From assembly GCA_024742285.1 (NCBI GenBank), contig JANSYR010000002.1, forward strand, positions 248,001-312,000: a stretch of 64,000 bases of DNA, read 5' to 3'. Within the stretch, counting starts at the first letter, position 1, and the number at the start of each line of letters is the position of its first letter. The notes under the pieces are model-generated. The model was not told the DNA's origin. It searched no databases and saw nothing but the letters and a program-made list of their open reading frames with translations. The translations under genes and the position numbers were made by a program. Origin of the DNA: a bacterium. GTDB lineage: Bacteria > Myxococcota_A > UBA9160 > UBA4427. Shown here one piece after another: positions 8,320-17,009 of the stretch.

Positions 8320-9354
8320 GTGCCCTTCGAAATCGTCCCGGCCGGCACCCAAATCGACTTCCTCGGCAAGCGCCACATCTGCCTGGTGATCTCACTCGGA
8401 CTGATCGCGCTCGGCGCGGTCTTCGCCGGGTTGAACGGCGTCAACGTCGGTCTCGACTTCGCCGGCGGAACCGAGGTCCAACTCCTCTTCGACGAAGGCG
8501 TCGCGGTCGACGAGCAAGCGCTTCGCGAGCTGACGGAAGCGAAGGGTTTCACGAGCTACCAGGTGGTCCGCTTCAGCGACGACCCGAGCGTGAATGAGTT
8601 CGTGATCAAGTTCCTCGACGTCCTCGAGGGGTCCGAGGCGGCCGCCGAGGTCGCGCGGCTCGAGGCAGAAGCCGAGAGCGAGGGCGAGAGCGCGATCGGC
8701 CTCGAGGCGAATACCCGCGTCGTCGTGCTCGAGTCCTTCATCGAGCAGGAGATCGGCGGCCACACCGAGCAGCGCGTCGAGTACGTCGGTCCGCGGGTCG
8801 GTGCCGAGCTGCGTGAGGATGGGGCGCTCGCGCTGCTCTACTCGGCGATCATGATCCTGATCTACGTCGCCTTCCGGTTCAGCGCCCGCTTCGCGCCGGG
8901 CGCGGTCGTGGCCGTGATGCACGACCTCGCGATCACCGCGAGCATCCTCGTGATCATCGGCGAGGAGTTCGATCTGCGGATCCTGGCCGCGATGCTCGCG
9001 ATCCTCGGCTACAGCCTGAACGACACGATCATCATCTACGACCGCATCCGCGAGAACATGGACCTCCACACCACGGCGGACCTCGAGGCGACGCTCAATA
9101 CGAGCGTGAACCAGACGCTCTCGCGCACGGTGCTCACGTCGGTGACGACGCTCCTCGCGCTGCTCTCGCTCTTCTTCCTGGGCGGCGAGGTCATCCAGCC
9201 CTTCGCGAAGACGATGCTGATCGGCGTCCTCGTTGGCACCTACTCGTCGATCTTCATCGCCTCCCCGCTGCTCCTCTTCCTCGAGCAGCGCTACGGCGAC
9301 GGCGGGAAGCCCAAGGCCAAGAAGGGCCCCGGCGTCAACAAGGCCGTCGTGTAG
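8320..9354 (+). CDS. secF: Protein translocase subunit SecF
   Basis: A 344-residue partner of SecD. The first transmembrane helix leads into VGLDFAGGTEVQL, and five helices follow, with the conserved segment AILGYSLNDTIIIYDRIRENM. An acidic stretch rich in E, A and S (about residues 108-130) lies in the periplasmic loop. The GTG start at 8320 follows AGGAGA. The last gene of the set, it converges on the bactofilin gene. Confidence 0.96.
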   Translation: MPFEIVPAGTQIDFLGKRHICLVISLGLIALGAVFAGLNGVNVGLDFAGGTEVQLLFDEGVAVDEQALRELTEAKGFTSYQVVRFSDDPSVNEFVIKFLDVLEGSEAAAEVARLEAEAESEGESAIGLEANTRVVVLESFIEQEIGGHTEQRVEYVGPRVGAELREDGALALLYSAIMILIYVAFRFSARFAPGAVVAVMHDLAITASILVIIGEEFDLRILAAMLAILGYSLNDTIIIYDRIRENMDLHTTADLEATLNTSVNQTLSRTVLTSVTTLLALLSLFFLGGEVIQPFAKTMLIGVLVGTYSSIFIASPLLLFLEQRYGDGGKPKAKKGPGVNKAVV

Positions 9355-9469
9355 CGGGGCCCGGCGCTTCGACACCGCTGCGCACGAGGGACCGATCGGC
9401 CCGAACACGAAACGGCGCTCGCCGCGGCCCGCGAGGGCCGACAGCGGCGCCGTTCGTTTCGAATCCCCT

Positions 9470-9494
9470 GGTACAGGCCCGGAGGGCCTGGACC
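9470..9494. terminator. Hairpin between convergent secF and bactofilin genes
   Basis: GGT-A-CAGGCCC pairs with GGGCCTG-G-ACC (7-bp perfect core plus 3 outer pairs, 3-nt loop), immediately after the bactofilin stop. It could serve both strands. Its core matches the hairpin after ptsH. Confidence 0.5.
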
Positions 9495-9496
9495 GA

Positions 9497-10150
9497 CTAG
9501 GCCGTCTTGCGTGCCTCGGCCTCGGGGCCGCTGGCCGCGGGCTGGGGCGGGGTGGCGGGCTTCTTGGGCTCGCTCGCGCTCGCGCCGGCGCTCTGGGCCG
9601 CCATGTCGATCGAGCCGTTCAGCACCGCGCCTTCCTGCACGTTCAGACGCGGGGCCCGGAGGTCGCCTTCGACGACGCCGGTGGCCTGGATCTCGATCCG
9701 TTCGGTGGCGCTGAGGTTTCCGATCACCTGGCCGATCACGATGATCGACTTGGCCTGGACCTCCGCCTTCAGGCGGCCGTTGGCCCCGACGGTCAGCTGG
9801 TGGTTCTGCAGGTTGACGTTGCCGTCGACCTGGCCCTCGATCTCGAGGTCCTCGTCGCCGGAGAGCTCACCCTTGAAAATGATCGACTGACCAATCGTGG
9901 CCATGCGCTTGTCCCCCTCTGAGCGTGTGCTCGTGCCGGTCGTCTCGCCGGTCGCGGTCATCTTGTCCGTCGACGCGGTCTCGTTTGGTTCCGCCGAAGA
10001 ATCGCCTCGTGCCGTGACGGGGCGGGTGGACCAGGTCTGGGTTCGCTGCGAGTCGTCTCCGGACGGGACTGCGCCCGTATCCTTCTGCCGATCGCGGCCG
10101 GAATCATTTGAGGTATTATCCCCACGATTCCTCGAGCTGAAGAGCCCCAC
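9497..10150 (-). CDS. Bactofilin-family polymer-forming cytoskeletal protein
   Basis: A 217-residue protein. The first 80 residues are hydrophilic, rich in S, T, D and G, and probably disordered. The bactofilin (DUF583) beta-helix domain spans about residues 85-185, starting at GQSIIFKGELSGDEDLEIEGQVDGNV. A short A/P/E tail follows. Bactofilins polymerise without nucleotide into membrane-associated filaments that shape cells or anchor other factors. The GTG at 10150 has GGAGG seven bases upstream; an internal ATG at residue 83 (MATIGQS) would give a tail-less version of the usual bactofilin size, so the true start is not certain. Confidence 0.9.
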   Translation of the reverse strand: MGLFSSRNRGDNTSNDSGRDRQKDTGAVPSGDDSQRTQTWSTRPVTARGDSSAEPNETASTDKMTATGETTGTSTRSEGDKRMATIGQSIIFKGELSGDEDLEIEGQVDGNVNLQNHQLTVGANGRLKAEVQAKSIIVIGQVIGNLSATERIEIQATGVVEGDLRAPRLNVQEGAVLNGSIDMAAQSAGASASEPKKPATPPQPAASGPEAEARKTA

Positions 10151-10633
10151 GTGTTCCCCTCCGAACGCTTGGGCCCCCAGTCATCTGGGGGGCGGCGGTC
10201 GAGCTTAACGCATCGATCGCACGCGCGAGTCGCTCTTTTCCGAACCCGATCCTCCCTCCAGTCCCATGGATTCCGCCGTGATTGCGATCACGGCGCACAC
10301 CCGACGGGCGAGTCATCGATGCCTCACGCTTCGTCCGTTTCACACCCAGGCTGTAGAACTTCCATGGGGTCGAAGAGCACCGCAGCACTCGCCGCGGCGA
10401 TTTATCGAACGTCGCTTGCATCGATTCCAGTCGAAACGCATCATCCGCGCACGCTCCCGCACAGGCTCGATCCCATCCCCTGGACCGGTTTGCAGACTGC
10501 AAGGCCGGCCGGTCCAACCGGGCGCCCTCGGCCACGATTCGTGGCCCGGGTTCCGACGAAGGACGGGTTCGCTGCGCCTTCTCATGCCGATCGGTGCTCC
10601 GGCTGCGCCCCGAGCCCGATTCGGAGGAACTTC
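10151..10633. other. 483-bp divergent intergenic region
   Basis: This region holds no gene that I can support. It contains a hairpin CCCCCAG/CTGGGGG (10174-10191) in the leader of the bactofilin gene and a perfect 22-bp palindrome (listed separately). It should carry the promoters of both the bactofilin and the TolC-family gene. Confidence 0.6.
10274..10295. promoter_or_regulatory. Perfect palindrome resembling a CRP/FNR-family operator
   Basis: Arms CGCCGTGAT and ATCACGGCG are separated by TGCG. The inner part reads GTGA-N6-TCAC, the half-site layout bound by CRP-type regulators. It lies about 120 bp upstream of the bactofilin start and 340 bp upstream of the TolC-family start. Confidence 0.5.
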
Positions 10634-12301
10634 ATGTCCGTCTTCGGATCCCTCGCCCCCATTCTTCTGTTCGCACTCGCCATGGGCGGGGCAGGGGCCG
10701 CGTTCGCCGTCGGAGGCGAAGAAGAAGCGGACGAGGCGCTCTACGTTTCGCAGGTCTCCGCGGCGACCGAAGGCGACCTCGCGCCCGACGCCCGAATCGT
10801 GGGGGAAGGGCGGCCGATCTCGCTCGACGAGGCGATCGGGCTCTCGATCCAGAACAACCTGGACATCGAGGTTGCCCGCTACGAGCCGCTGATCTCCGAG
10901 TCCGACCGGGACGGCGCCTGGGGTGCCTACGATCCTCGGCTGGCCGCCGACATGGGCTACGACGTGCAGGCGACGCCGTCGGCGATCGCACTCTCCGGTC
11001 AGGACCCCGGCGAGCTCAACCGCGATCGCGTGAAGGGCGGTGGCATCGGCGTCGACCAGGCGATCCCCTACATCGGCGCGAGCTTCGGCGTGCGCTTCGA
11101 CGCCTCGGCGACGCGGACCCGGAGCGACATCGCGGCCTACATCGACGATCGATTCGACACCCGGCTCGTCTTCTCAGGAACGGTCCCGCTCGCCCGGAAC
11201 CTTCTGTGGAACGAGGCCTGGACGCAGGTGAAGACCTCGGAGGCCGACTATCTCGGCTCCCGCTTCGACTTCGAGACGGCCATCATGGACGTCGTCCAGC
11301 AGTCCGCGAACGCCTACTGGAACCTCGTGGCTGCCCGGGACAACGTGCGCGTCTCGCAGAAGAGCCTCGAGACGGCGCGCGCGCTCCTCGAGCAGACGAA
11401 GACCCAGTACGAGGTCGGCGTCGTCTCGCGCGTGGAGGTCGTCGAGGCCGAGGCGGGCGTGGCCGATCGCGAGTTCGAGGTCATCCGGACGGCCAACCAG
11501 TACCGCAATGCGCAGGACGATCTGATCGATGCGGTGCTCGGGCGCGAGTTGAGCGCCATGACCGATCTTCAGTTCGCCCCGTCCGACGACCCGGGCGTGT
11601 CCGTGGCCGATTCCGTCGATGTGAGGACGGCCGTCGAGACCGCCTTTCAGCGGCGCCCCGAGCTCCAGAGCTCGCGCAAGACGATCGAGCGCAGCGAGTT
11701 CTCGCTCAAGTTCGCGAAGAGCCAGCGCCTGCCGCAGTTCGACGTCGAGATGGAGTACGGGTTCACCGGGCTCGGGGGTGATCCCAATCCCGCTCCGACC
11801 TTCGGCTCGCCGGCGCCCCAGGTCGACTTCGACGACACGACCAACGACTTCTTCAACCAGAACGGCGCCGACAGCTACAGCGTGAGGGGGGTGTTCTCGA
11901 TTCCCTTCCCGAACACGTCGGCCCGCAAGCGCGTCGTTCGAAGCGAACTCGACCTCCGACGGAGCAAGACGCGGCTGGCGCGTGAAGAGCAGACGATCGT
12001 GCTCGAGGTGCGTCGCGCCGCACGAACGCTGCTCGCGTCCGCGCAGGGCATCGAAGCGGCCGAACGGCGGCGCCTGGCGGCGGAGGAGCAGCTTCGCGCA
12101 GAACGCATCCGGCTCGAGCACGGCGAGTCCACGCCCTTCGAGGTCCTGCAGCGCGAGAGTGACCTCGTCGAGGCCGAGAGCCAGAAGATCGACGCCCTCC
12201 AAGCCTATCGCTCGGCGGAGATCGGCCTCGAGCGCGCCCGGGGCACGATTCTTGACTTCCACAGCGTCGAGCTCGACACGGCGGCGGAGCTTGCCCCCTA
12301 G
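10634..12301 (+). CDS. TolC-family outer membrane efflux protein
   Basis: A 555-residue protein with a signal peptide (MSVFGSLAPILLFALAMGG, cleavage near AFA). Two outer-membrane-factor repeats follow: the first opens with LDEAIGLSIQNNLDIEVARY, the second covers roughly residues 330-540 and is rich in heptad-like helices (RRSKTRLAREEQTIVLEVRRAART). Such proteins trimerise into the exit duct of efflux pumps or type I secretion systems. No inner-membrane pump or adaptor gene is adjacent, so the partner is elsewhere. The ATG at 10634 follows CGGAGGA. ispD starts two bases after the stop. Confidence 0.9.
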   Translation: MSVFGSLAPILLFALAMGGAGAAFAVGGEEEADEALYVSQVSAATEGDLAPDARIVGEGRPISLDEAIGLSIQNNLDIEVARYEPLISESDRDGAWGAYDPRLAADMGYDVQATPSAIALSGQDPGELNRDRVKGGGIGVDQAIPYIGASFGVRFDASATRTRSDIAAYIDDRFDTRLVFSGTVPLARNLLWNEAWTQVKTSEADYLGSRFDFETAIMDVVQQSANAYWNLVAARDNVRVSQKSLETARALLEQTKTQYEVGVVSRVEVVEAEAGVADREFEVIRTANQYRNAQDDLIDAVLGRELSAMTDLQFAPSDDPGVSVADSVDVRTAVETAFQRRPELQSSRKTIERSEFSLKFAKSQRLPQFDVEMEYGFTGLGGDPNPAPTFGSPAPQVDFDDTTNDFFNQNGADSYSVRGVFSIPFPNTSARKRVVRSELDLRRSKTRLAREEQTIVLEVRRAARTLLASAQGIEAAERRRLAAEEQLRAERIRLEHGESTPFEVLQRESDLVEAESQKIDALQAYRSAEIGLERARGTILDFHSVELDTAAELAP

Positions 12302-12303
12302 GC

Positions 12304-13002
12304 ATGTCGTCGAGCGCGTCGGTCGCCGCCCTCGTCCTCGCCGCCGGCCGTGGTGAGCGACTCGGCCACGCCCTCCCGAAGGCGTTCGTGCCCCTCGCGG
12401 GCACGACGCTGGTCGAGCGTTCGATTCGTGCGCTCGCCGGCGCCGGCGTCTTCGACGTGATCCAGCCGGTCGTCGCGGCGGCGGACCTCGACCTGTGGGC
12501 GCAGATCGATCTCGCCGACCTCCCGGGCCTCCGGGAGCCCGTTCCCGGTGGCGCCGAGCGTCAGGACTCGATGCGCGCCGGGCTCGCCGCGCTTCCGGAC
12601 GAGACTGCCTTCGTCGCAGTCCACGATGCCGCGCGCTGTCTGGTGACGGCGACGGATCTTCGGGCCGTGGTCGCCGCGGCCCGCGAATCCGGCGCGGCGC
12701 TTCTCGGCGAGCGGAGTCGGGATACCCTCAAGCGGGTGGTCGACGGACGCGTGGTCGAGACGCCGCCGCGAGAAGAGATGTGGGCGGCCCAGACGCCGCA
12801 GGTGATCCGGCGGGATTGGCTCGAGGAAGCGATGGACGAGGCAGTGCGGAAAGGGCGGCTCGGGACGGACGACGCGCAGCTCGTCGAGTGGACGGGGCAG
12901 GCGGTGACGATGGTCGAGGCGACGGCGCCGAACCCGAAGATCACCCGCCCCGAGGACCTGCGGATGGCCGAGGCGCTGCTGGAAGGCGAGGGCGGATCGT
13001 GA
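12304..13002 (+). CDS. ispD: 2-C-methyl-D-erythritol 4-phosphate cytidylyltransferase
   Basis: A 232-residue enzyme of the MEP isoprenoid pathway that joins CTP and methylerythritol phosphate. The nucleotide-binding signature AAGRGERLG at residues 13-21 is followed by PKAFVPLAG, and VHDAARCLV and AAQTPQVIRRD are family motifs. The start is two bases after the stop of the TolC-family gene and the stop overlaps the ispF start, so translation is coupled. Confidence 0.94.
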   Translation: MSSSASVAALVLAAGRGERLGHALPKAFVPLAGTTLVERSIRALAGAGVFDVIQPVVAAADLDLWAQIDLADLPGLREPVPGGAERQDSMRAGLAALPDETAFVAVHDAARCLVTATDLRAVVAAARESGAALLGERSRDTLKRVVDGRVVETPPREEMWAAQTPQVIRRDWLEEAMDEAVRKGRLGTDDAQLVEWTGQAVTMVEATAPNPKITRPEDLRMAEALLEGEGGS

Positions 13003-13484
13003 TCCGGATCGGGCAGGGATTCGACGTTCATCAGCTGGTCGCCGGGCGAAGACTCGTCCTCGGCGGCGTCGACGTTCCCCACGACAAGGGACTCGAGGGA
13101 CATTCGGACGGCGACGCATTGCTCCACGCGGTCGCAGACGCGATCCTTGGCGCCCTCGGACAGGGCGACCTCGGTCGACACTTCCCGTCGAGCGACGAGC
13201 GCACGCGCGGCATCGACAGCGGCGAGATCCTGACCGAGGTGGTGGAGAAGATGACGACGGCCGGATTCCGGGTCGGGAACGTCGATGCGACGATCATCGC
13301 CCAGGCGCCCAGGCTCTCGCCCCACCAGAAGGCGATGCACGAGAATCTGACCGCGCTCCTGGGGACGGACCCGGGACGCGTGAACGTGAAGGTCACCAGC
13401 ACGGATCATCTGGGCGCGATGGGGCGCGGCGAGGGGATCGCCGGGCTGGCGGTCGTGCTCCTCGAGTCCGCCGACGGCCAGTAG
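12999..13484 (+). CDS. ispF: 2-C-methyl-D-erythritol 2,4-cyclodiphosphate synthase
   Basis: A 161-residue enzyme that closes the cyclodiphosphate ring in the MEP pathway. The metal ligands are in GQGFDVHQL (D9, H11) and the HSDGDALLHAVADA segment; VKVTSTDHLGAMGRGEGI is the C-terminal signature. The GTG start at 12999 overlaps the ispD stop (GTGA), an arrangement that often reflects joint use or fusion of the two enzymes. Confidence 0.95.
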   Translation: MIRIGQGFDVHQLVAGRRLVLGGVDVPHDKGLEGHSDGDALLHAVADAILGALGQGDLGRHFPSSDERTRGIDSGEILTEVVEKMTTAGFRVGNVDATIIAQAPRLSPHQKAMHENLTALLGTDPGRVNVKVTSTDHLGAMGRGEGIAGLAVVLLESADGQ

Positions 13485-13506
13485 AGAGGCAGGAGCACGA
13501 CCCGCG

Positions 13507-14940
13507 GTGACCCCCATCGAGTTCTACGACACGCGAACGCGTACGCGCCGCGCCTTCGAGCCCCTCGAGCCCGGCAAGGTCGGAATCTACACCTGCGGGC
13601 CGACGGTCTACGCCGAGCAGCACGTGGGGAATCTCCGCTCGCGGCTCTTCTCGGACCTGCTCAAGCGATTCCTTCAGTCCGAGGGCTTCGAGGTCACCCA
13701 CGTCATCAACATCACCGACGTGGGGCACCTCGTCTCCGACGCGGACGAGGGCGAGGACAAGATGGAGGCCGCCGCCCGCAAGGCCGGCCAGACCGCGGAA
13801 GAGATCGCGGCCCACTACACCGAGCTCTGGCGCCGGGACGGCGCCGCCGTGAACTGCCAGCCGCCGGAGCACAACCCGAAGGCCACCGAGCACATCGCCG
13901 AGCAGATCGAGCTCGGCCAGAAGCTCGAGGCCGCCGGCTACCTCTACCGGATCGACGACGGGATCTACTTCGACACGAGCAGGTTCGACCGCTACGCGGA
14001 GCTCGCGGGTCTCGACCTCGAGGGCCAGGCCGAGGGGGCGCGGATCGGCGTGACCGAGGGCAAGCGCAATCCGTCGGACTTCGCGGTCTGGAAGTTCGCG
14101 GAGGAGGGCGTTCAGCGTCTCCAGGAGTGGGACTCGCCCTGGGGCCGCGGCTTCCCGGGCTGGCACCTCGAGTGCTCGGCCATGTCCGTCCGCTATCTCG
14201 GTGAACGCTTCGACATCCACACGGGTGGGATCGATCTCTCGACGGTCCACCACACGAACGAGGTCGCGCAGGCCGAGTGTGGCTACGACGTGCATCCCTG
14301 GGTCCAGTTCTGGATGCACAACGAGTTTCTGGCACTCTCTACCGACGGAGCCGGCGGCGAGAAGATGTCCAAGTCGAAGGGCAACGTGACGACGTTGAAC
14401 GACCTGATCGATCGCGGCATCGACCCGCTCGCCTTCCGCTACTTCTTCCTCCAGGCCCACTACCGCCAGCAGCAGAACTTCACCGACGAGGCGATCCAGG
14501 CCGCGGCCAAGGGCTTCAAGCGCCTCCAGAAGGTCGCTGCGGAGCTCGAGGCCGTCGAAGGCGAGGGCGACGCCGACGTCCAGGCGCCGTACTCCGCCCG
14601 CTTCCGGGAGGCGCTGGCGGACGACCTGAACGCGCCGCGCGCGATGGCGGTCGTCTGGGACGTCGCCCGGAGCGACGAGCTCGCCGACGTCGACCGCCGG
14701 GACCTGCTCCGCCGCTTCGAGCCCGTGCTGGGTCTCAAGCTCGGCGAGCCCGCGGAGGCTGCGGCCGACGACGAGTGGGAGCGCGATCCGCGGATCGACG
14801 CCCTCGTGGCAGAGCGGACCGCCGCGCGCGCCGCGAAGGACTGGGCCGCCGCCGACCGGATCCGCGACGAGCTCGCCGCCGAGGGGATCGAGATCGTCGA
14901 CTCGCCCGAGGGCCCGCGCTGGCGCCGCATGGCCGGCTAG
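13507..14940 (+). CDS. cysS: Cysteinyl-tRNA synthetase
   Basis: A 477-residue class I aminoacyl-tRNA synthetase of normal length. The zinc ligand C30 lies in IYTCGPTVY, the HIGH-like motif is HVGN (residues 39-42), the second zinc segment is WHLECSAM, and KMSKS is at 286-290. The C-terminal DALR-type domain is present. The GTG start is preceded by GCAGGAGC and lies 22 bases after ispF; ispDF-cysS is a common neighbourhood. Confidence 0.96.
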   Translation: MTPIEFYDTRTRTRRAFEPLEPGKVGIYTCGPTVYAEQHVGNLRSRLFSDLLKRFLQSEGFEVTHVINITDVGHLVSDADEGEDKMEAAARKAGQTAEEIAAHYTELWRRDGAAVNCQPPEHNPKATEHIAEQIELGQKLEAAGYLYRIDDGIYFDTSRFDRYAELAGLDLEGQAEGARIGVTEGKRNPSDFAVWKFAEEGVQRLQEWDSPWGRGFPGWHLECSAMSVRYLGERFDIHTGGIDLSTVHHTNEVAQAECGYDVHPWVQFWMHNEFLALSTDGAGGEKMSKSKGNVTTLNDLIDRGIDPLAFRYFFLQAHYRQQQNFTDEAIQAAAKGFKRLQKVAAELEAVEGEGDADVQAPYSARFREALADDLNAPRAMAVVWDVARSDELADVDRRDLLRRFEPVLGLKLGEPAEAAADDEWERDPRIDALVAERTAARAAKDWAAADRIRDELAAEGIEIVDSPEGPRWRRMAG

Positions 14941-14989
14941 CGACCGCGCGCTTCGGCCTGCCGCCCGAGGCTCGGGGGCCGTCCCGGCC

Positions 14990-14995
14990 TATACT
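14990..14995 (+). promoter_or_regulatory. -10 hexamer of a probable leaderless promoter for uvrB
   Basis: TATACT is separated from the uvrB ATG by only six bases (GCCCCC), and there is no Shine-Dalgarno sequence. Transcription would start at or next to the A of the ATG. No good -35 element and no LexA-like box was recognised. Confidence 0.5.
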
Positions 14996-15001
14996 GCCCC
15001 C

Positions 15002-16999
15002 ATGAGCAACGCCTTCAAGCTCGAGAGCGAGTTCGAGCCCGCCGGAGATCAGCCCGCGGCGATCGATGCCCTGGTCGAGGGGATGGCCGGCGGCGACAAA
15101 CACCAGACGCTCCTCGGCGTCACGGGTAGCGGGAAGACCTTCTCGATCGCCTGCATGATCGAGCGCCTCAATCGTCCGGCGCTCGTGATGTCGCCGAACA
15201 AGACCCTGGCGGCCCAGCTCTACGCCGAGTTCAAGGAGCTCTTCCCGAACAACGCCGTCGAGTACTTCGTCTCCTACTACGACTATTACCAGCCCGAGGC
15301 GTACATCCCCTCGACGGATACCTACATCGAGAAGGACTCGTCGATCAACGACGAGATCGACAAGCTCCGTCACTCGGCGACCCATTCGCTGCTCACGCGG
15401 AACGACGTCCTGGTCGTCGCCAGCGTGTCCTGCATCTACGGCCTCGGCGCGCCCGAGAACTACGGCTCGATGCACGTCTATCTCGAGACGGGGATGAATC
15501 TCGTGCGGGACGACCTGCTTCGGCGCCTCGTCGACATGCAGTACGACCGGAACGATCACGACTTCCACCGCGGCACGTTTCGGGTTCGCGGAGACGTCGT
15601 CGAGATCTTCCCGCAGTACGAAGGCGAGATGGCCGTTCGCGTCGAGTTCTTCGGCGACGAGATCGATTCGATCGCGGAGATCGATCCGCTCCGCGGGAAG
15701 GTCGTGGCGCGGCCGAAGAAGGCGATGATCTACCCGGCGAGCCACTACGTCGCCGGGCAGGAGCGGATCCGGCAGGCCTGCGACGGGATCCGGGAAGAGC
15801 TCCAGGAGCGGCTCGCGCTCTTCAACAAGGAGAACAAGCTGCTCGAGGCCCAGCGCCTCGAACAGCGAACGATGTACGACCTCGAGATGCTCGAGACGAT
15901 GGGCTTCTGTCACGGCGTCGAGAACTACTCGAGGTGGCTCGACGGCCGGAACGCCGGTCAGACGCCCTACACCCTCTACGACTACCTGCCGGAAGGGACG
16001 ATGGTCGTCCTCGACGAGAGCCACGTCTCGGTTCCCCAGATCGGCGGCATGTACCGCGGCGACCGTGCGCGCAAGGAGACCCTCGTCGACTTCGGCTGGC
16101 GTCTGCCGTCGGCCCTCGACAATCGACCGCTCCGGTTCGACGAGTGGGAGGAGCGCGCGGGCCAGCGCGTCTACGTCTCGGCGACGCCCGCGGACTACGA
16201 ACTCGAAGCCTCGAAGGGCGTCGTCGTGGAGCAGATCATCCGCCCGACGGGGCTCCTCGATCCGCAGATCGAGATCCGCAAGGCGACCGGACAGGTCGAC
16301 GACCTGCTGGCCGAGATCCAGGGCCACGTGAAGAACGGGGAGCGCGTGCTGATCACGACGCTCACCAAGCGGATGGCCGAGGAGCTTACCGACTACTATG
16401 CCGAGCTCGGTATCAAGATCCGCTACCTCCACAGCGACATCAAGACGATCGAACGGATGGACATCATCCGCGAGCTCAGAGAGGGCACCTTCGACGTCCT
16501 CGTCGGGATCAACCTCCTGCGCGAGGGCCTCGACATTCCCGAGGTGGCGCTCGTCGCGATCCTCGACGCCGACAAGGAGGGCTTCCTGCGCTCCGCGCGT
16601 TCGCTCATCCAGACGATCGGCCGGGCGGCGCGGAATGCCGAAGGGCGCGTGATCCTCTACGCGGATCAGCAGACGGATTCGATCCGGCAAACCCTCGACG
16701 AGACCGGACGACGGCGGGCGAAGCAGGAGGAGTACAACGCCGAGCACGGGATCACGCCGAAGACCGTCCAGAAGAAGATCACGAGTCTCCAGGACTCGAT
16801 CTGGGAGCGGGACTACGTGACCGTGCCGCGGGCCGAGGAGAAGACGGAGCCGGGACTGCCGCAGCACGAGCTCGGACCGTTGATCGAGCAGCTGCGCGCC
16901 GAGATGCGCGAGGCCGCTCGGGAGCTCGAGTTCGAGCGGGCGGCGGAGCTCCGCGATCGCGTGAAGGCCCTCGAGGCCGAGCGCATCCGGCTGACCTGA
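15002..16999 (+). CDS. uvrB: Excinuclease ABC subunit B
   Basis: A 665-residue DNA repair helicase-like protein of full length. Walker A is GVTGSGKT (39-46), the DNA-clamping beta-hairpin region reads [20 protein letters not shown], and helicase motifs with [11 protein letters not shown] and QTIGRAARN follow. The C-terminal UVR motif ([17 protein letters not shown]) contacts UvrC. With UvrA it verifies lesions and then recruits UvrC, whose gene starts ten bases later. The ATG has no ribosome-binding site and probably starts a leaderless message. Confidence 0.97.
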   Translation: MSNAFKLESEFEPAGDQPAAIDALVEGMAGGDKHQTLLGVTGSGKTFSIACMIERLNRPALVMSPNKTLAAQLYAEFKELFPNNAVEYFVSYYDYYQPEAYIPSTDTYIEKDSSINDEIDKLRHSATHSLLTRNDVLVVASVSCIYGLGAPENYGSMHVYLETGMNLVRDDLLRRLVDMQYDRNDHDFHRGTFRVRGDVVEIFPQYEGEMAVRVEFFGDEIDSIAEIDPLRGKVVARPKKAMIYPASHYVAGQERIRQACDGIREELQERLALFNKENKLLEAQRLEQRTMYDLEMLETMGFCHGVENYSRWLDGRNAGQTPYTLYDYLPEGTMVVLDESHVSVPQIGGMYRGDRARKETLVDFGWRLPSALDNRPLRFDEWEERAGQRVYVSATPADYELEASKGVVVEQIIRPTGLLDPQIEIRKATGQVDDLLAEIQGHVKNGERVLITTLTKRMAEELTDYYAELGIKIRYLHSDIKTIERMDIIRELREGTFDVLVGINLLREGLDIPEVALVAILDADKEGFLRSARSLIQTIGRAARNAEGRVILYADQQTDSIRQTLDETGRRRAKQEEYNAEHGITPKTVQKKITSLQDSIWERDYVTVPRAEEKTEPGLPQHELGPLIEQLRAEMREAARELEFERAAELRDRVKALEAERIRLT

Positions 17000-17009
17000 G
17001 GCCTCTGGC

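Noticed and set aside
6624-8552. 642-codon open frame antisense to secD
   Set aside because: The plus strand encodes a clear SecD; the antisense frame has no motif, start signal or family likeness.
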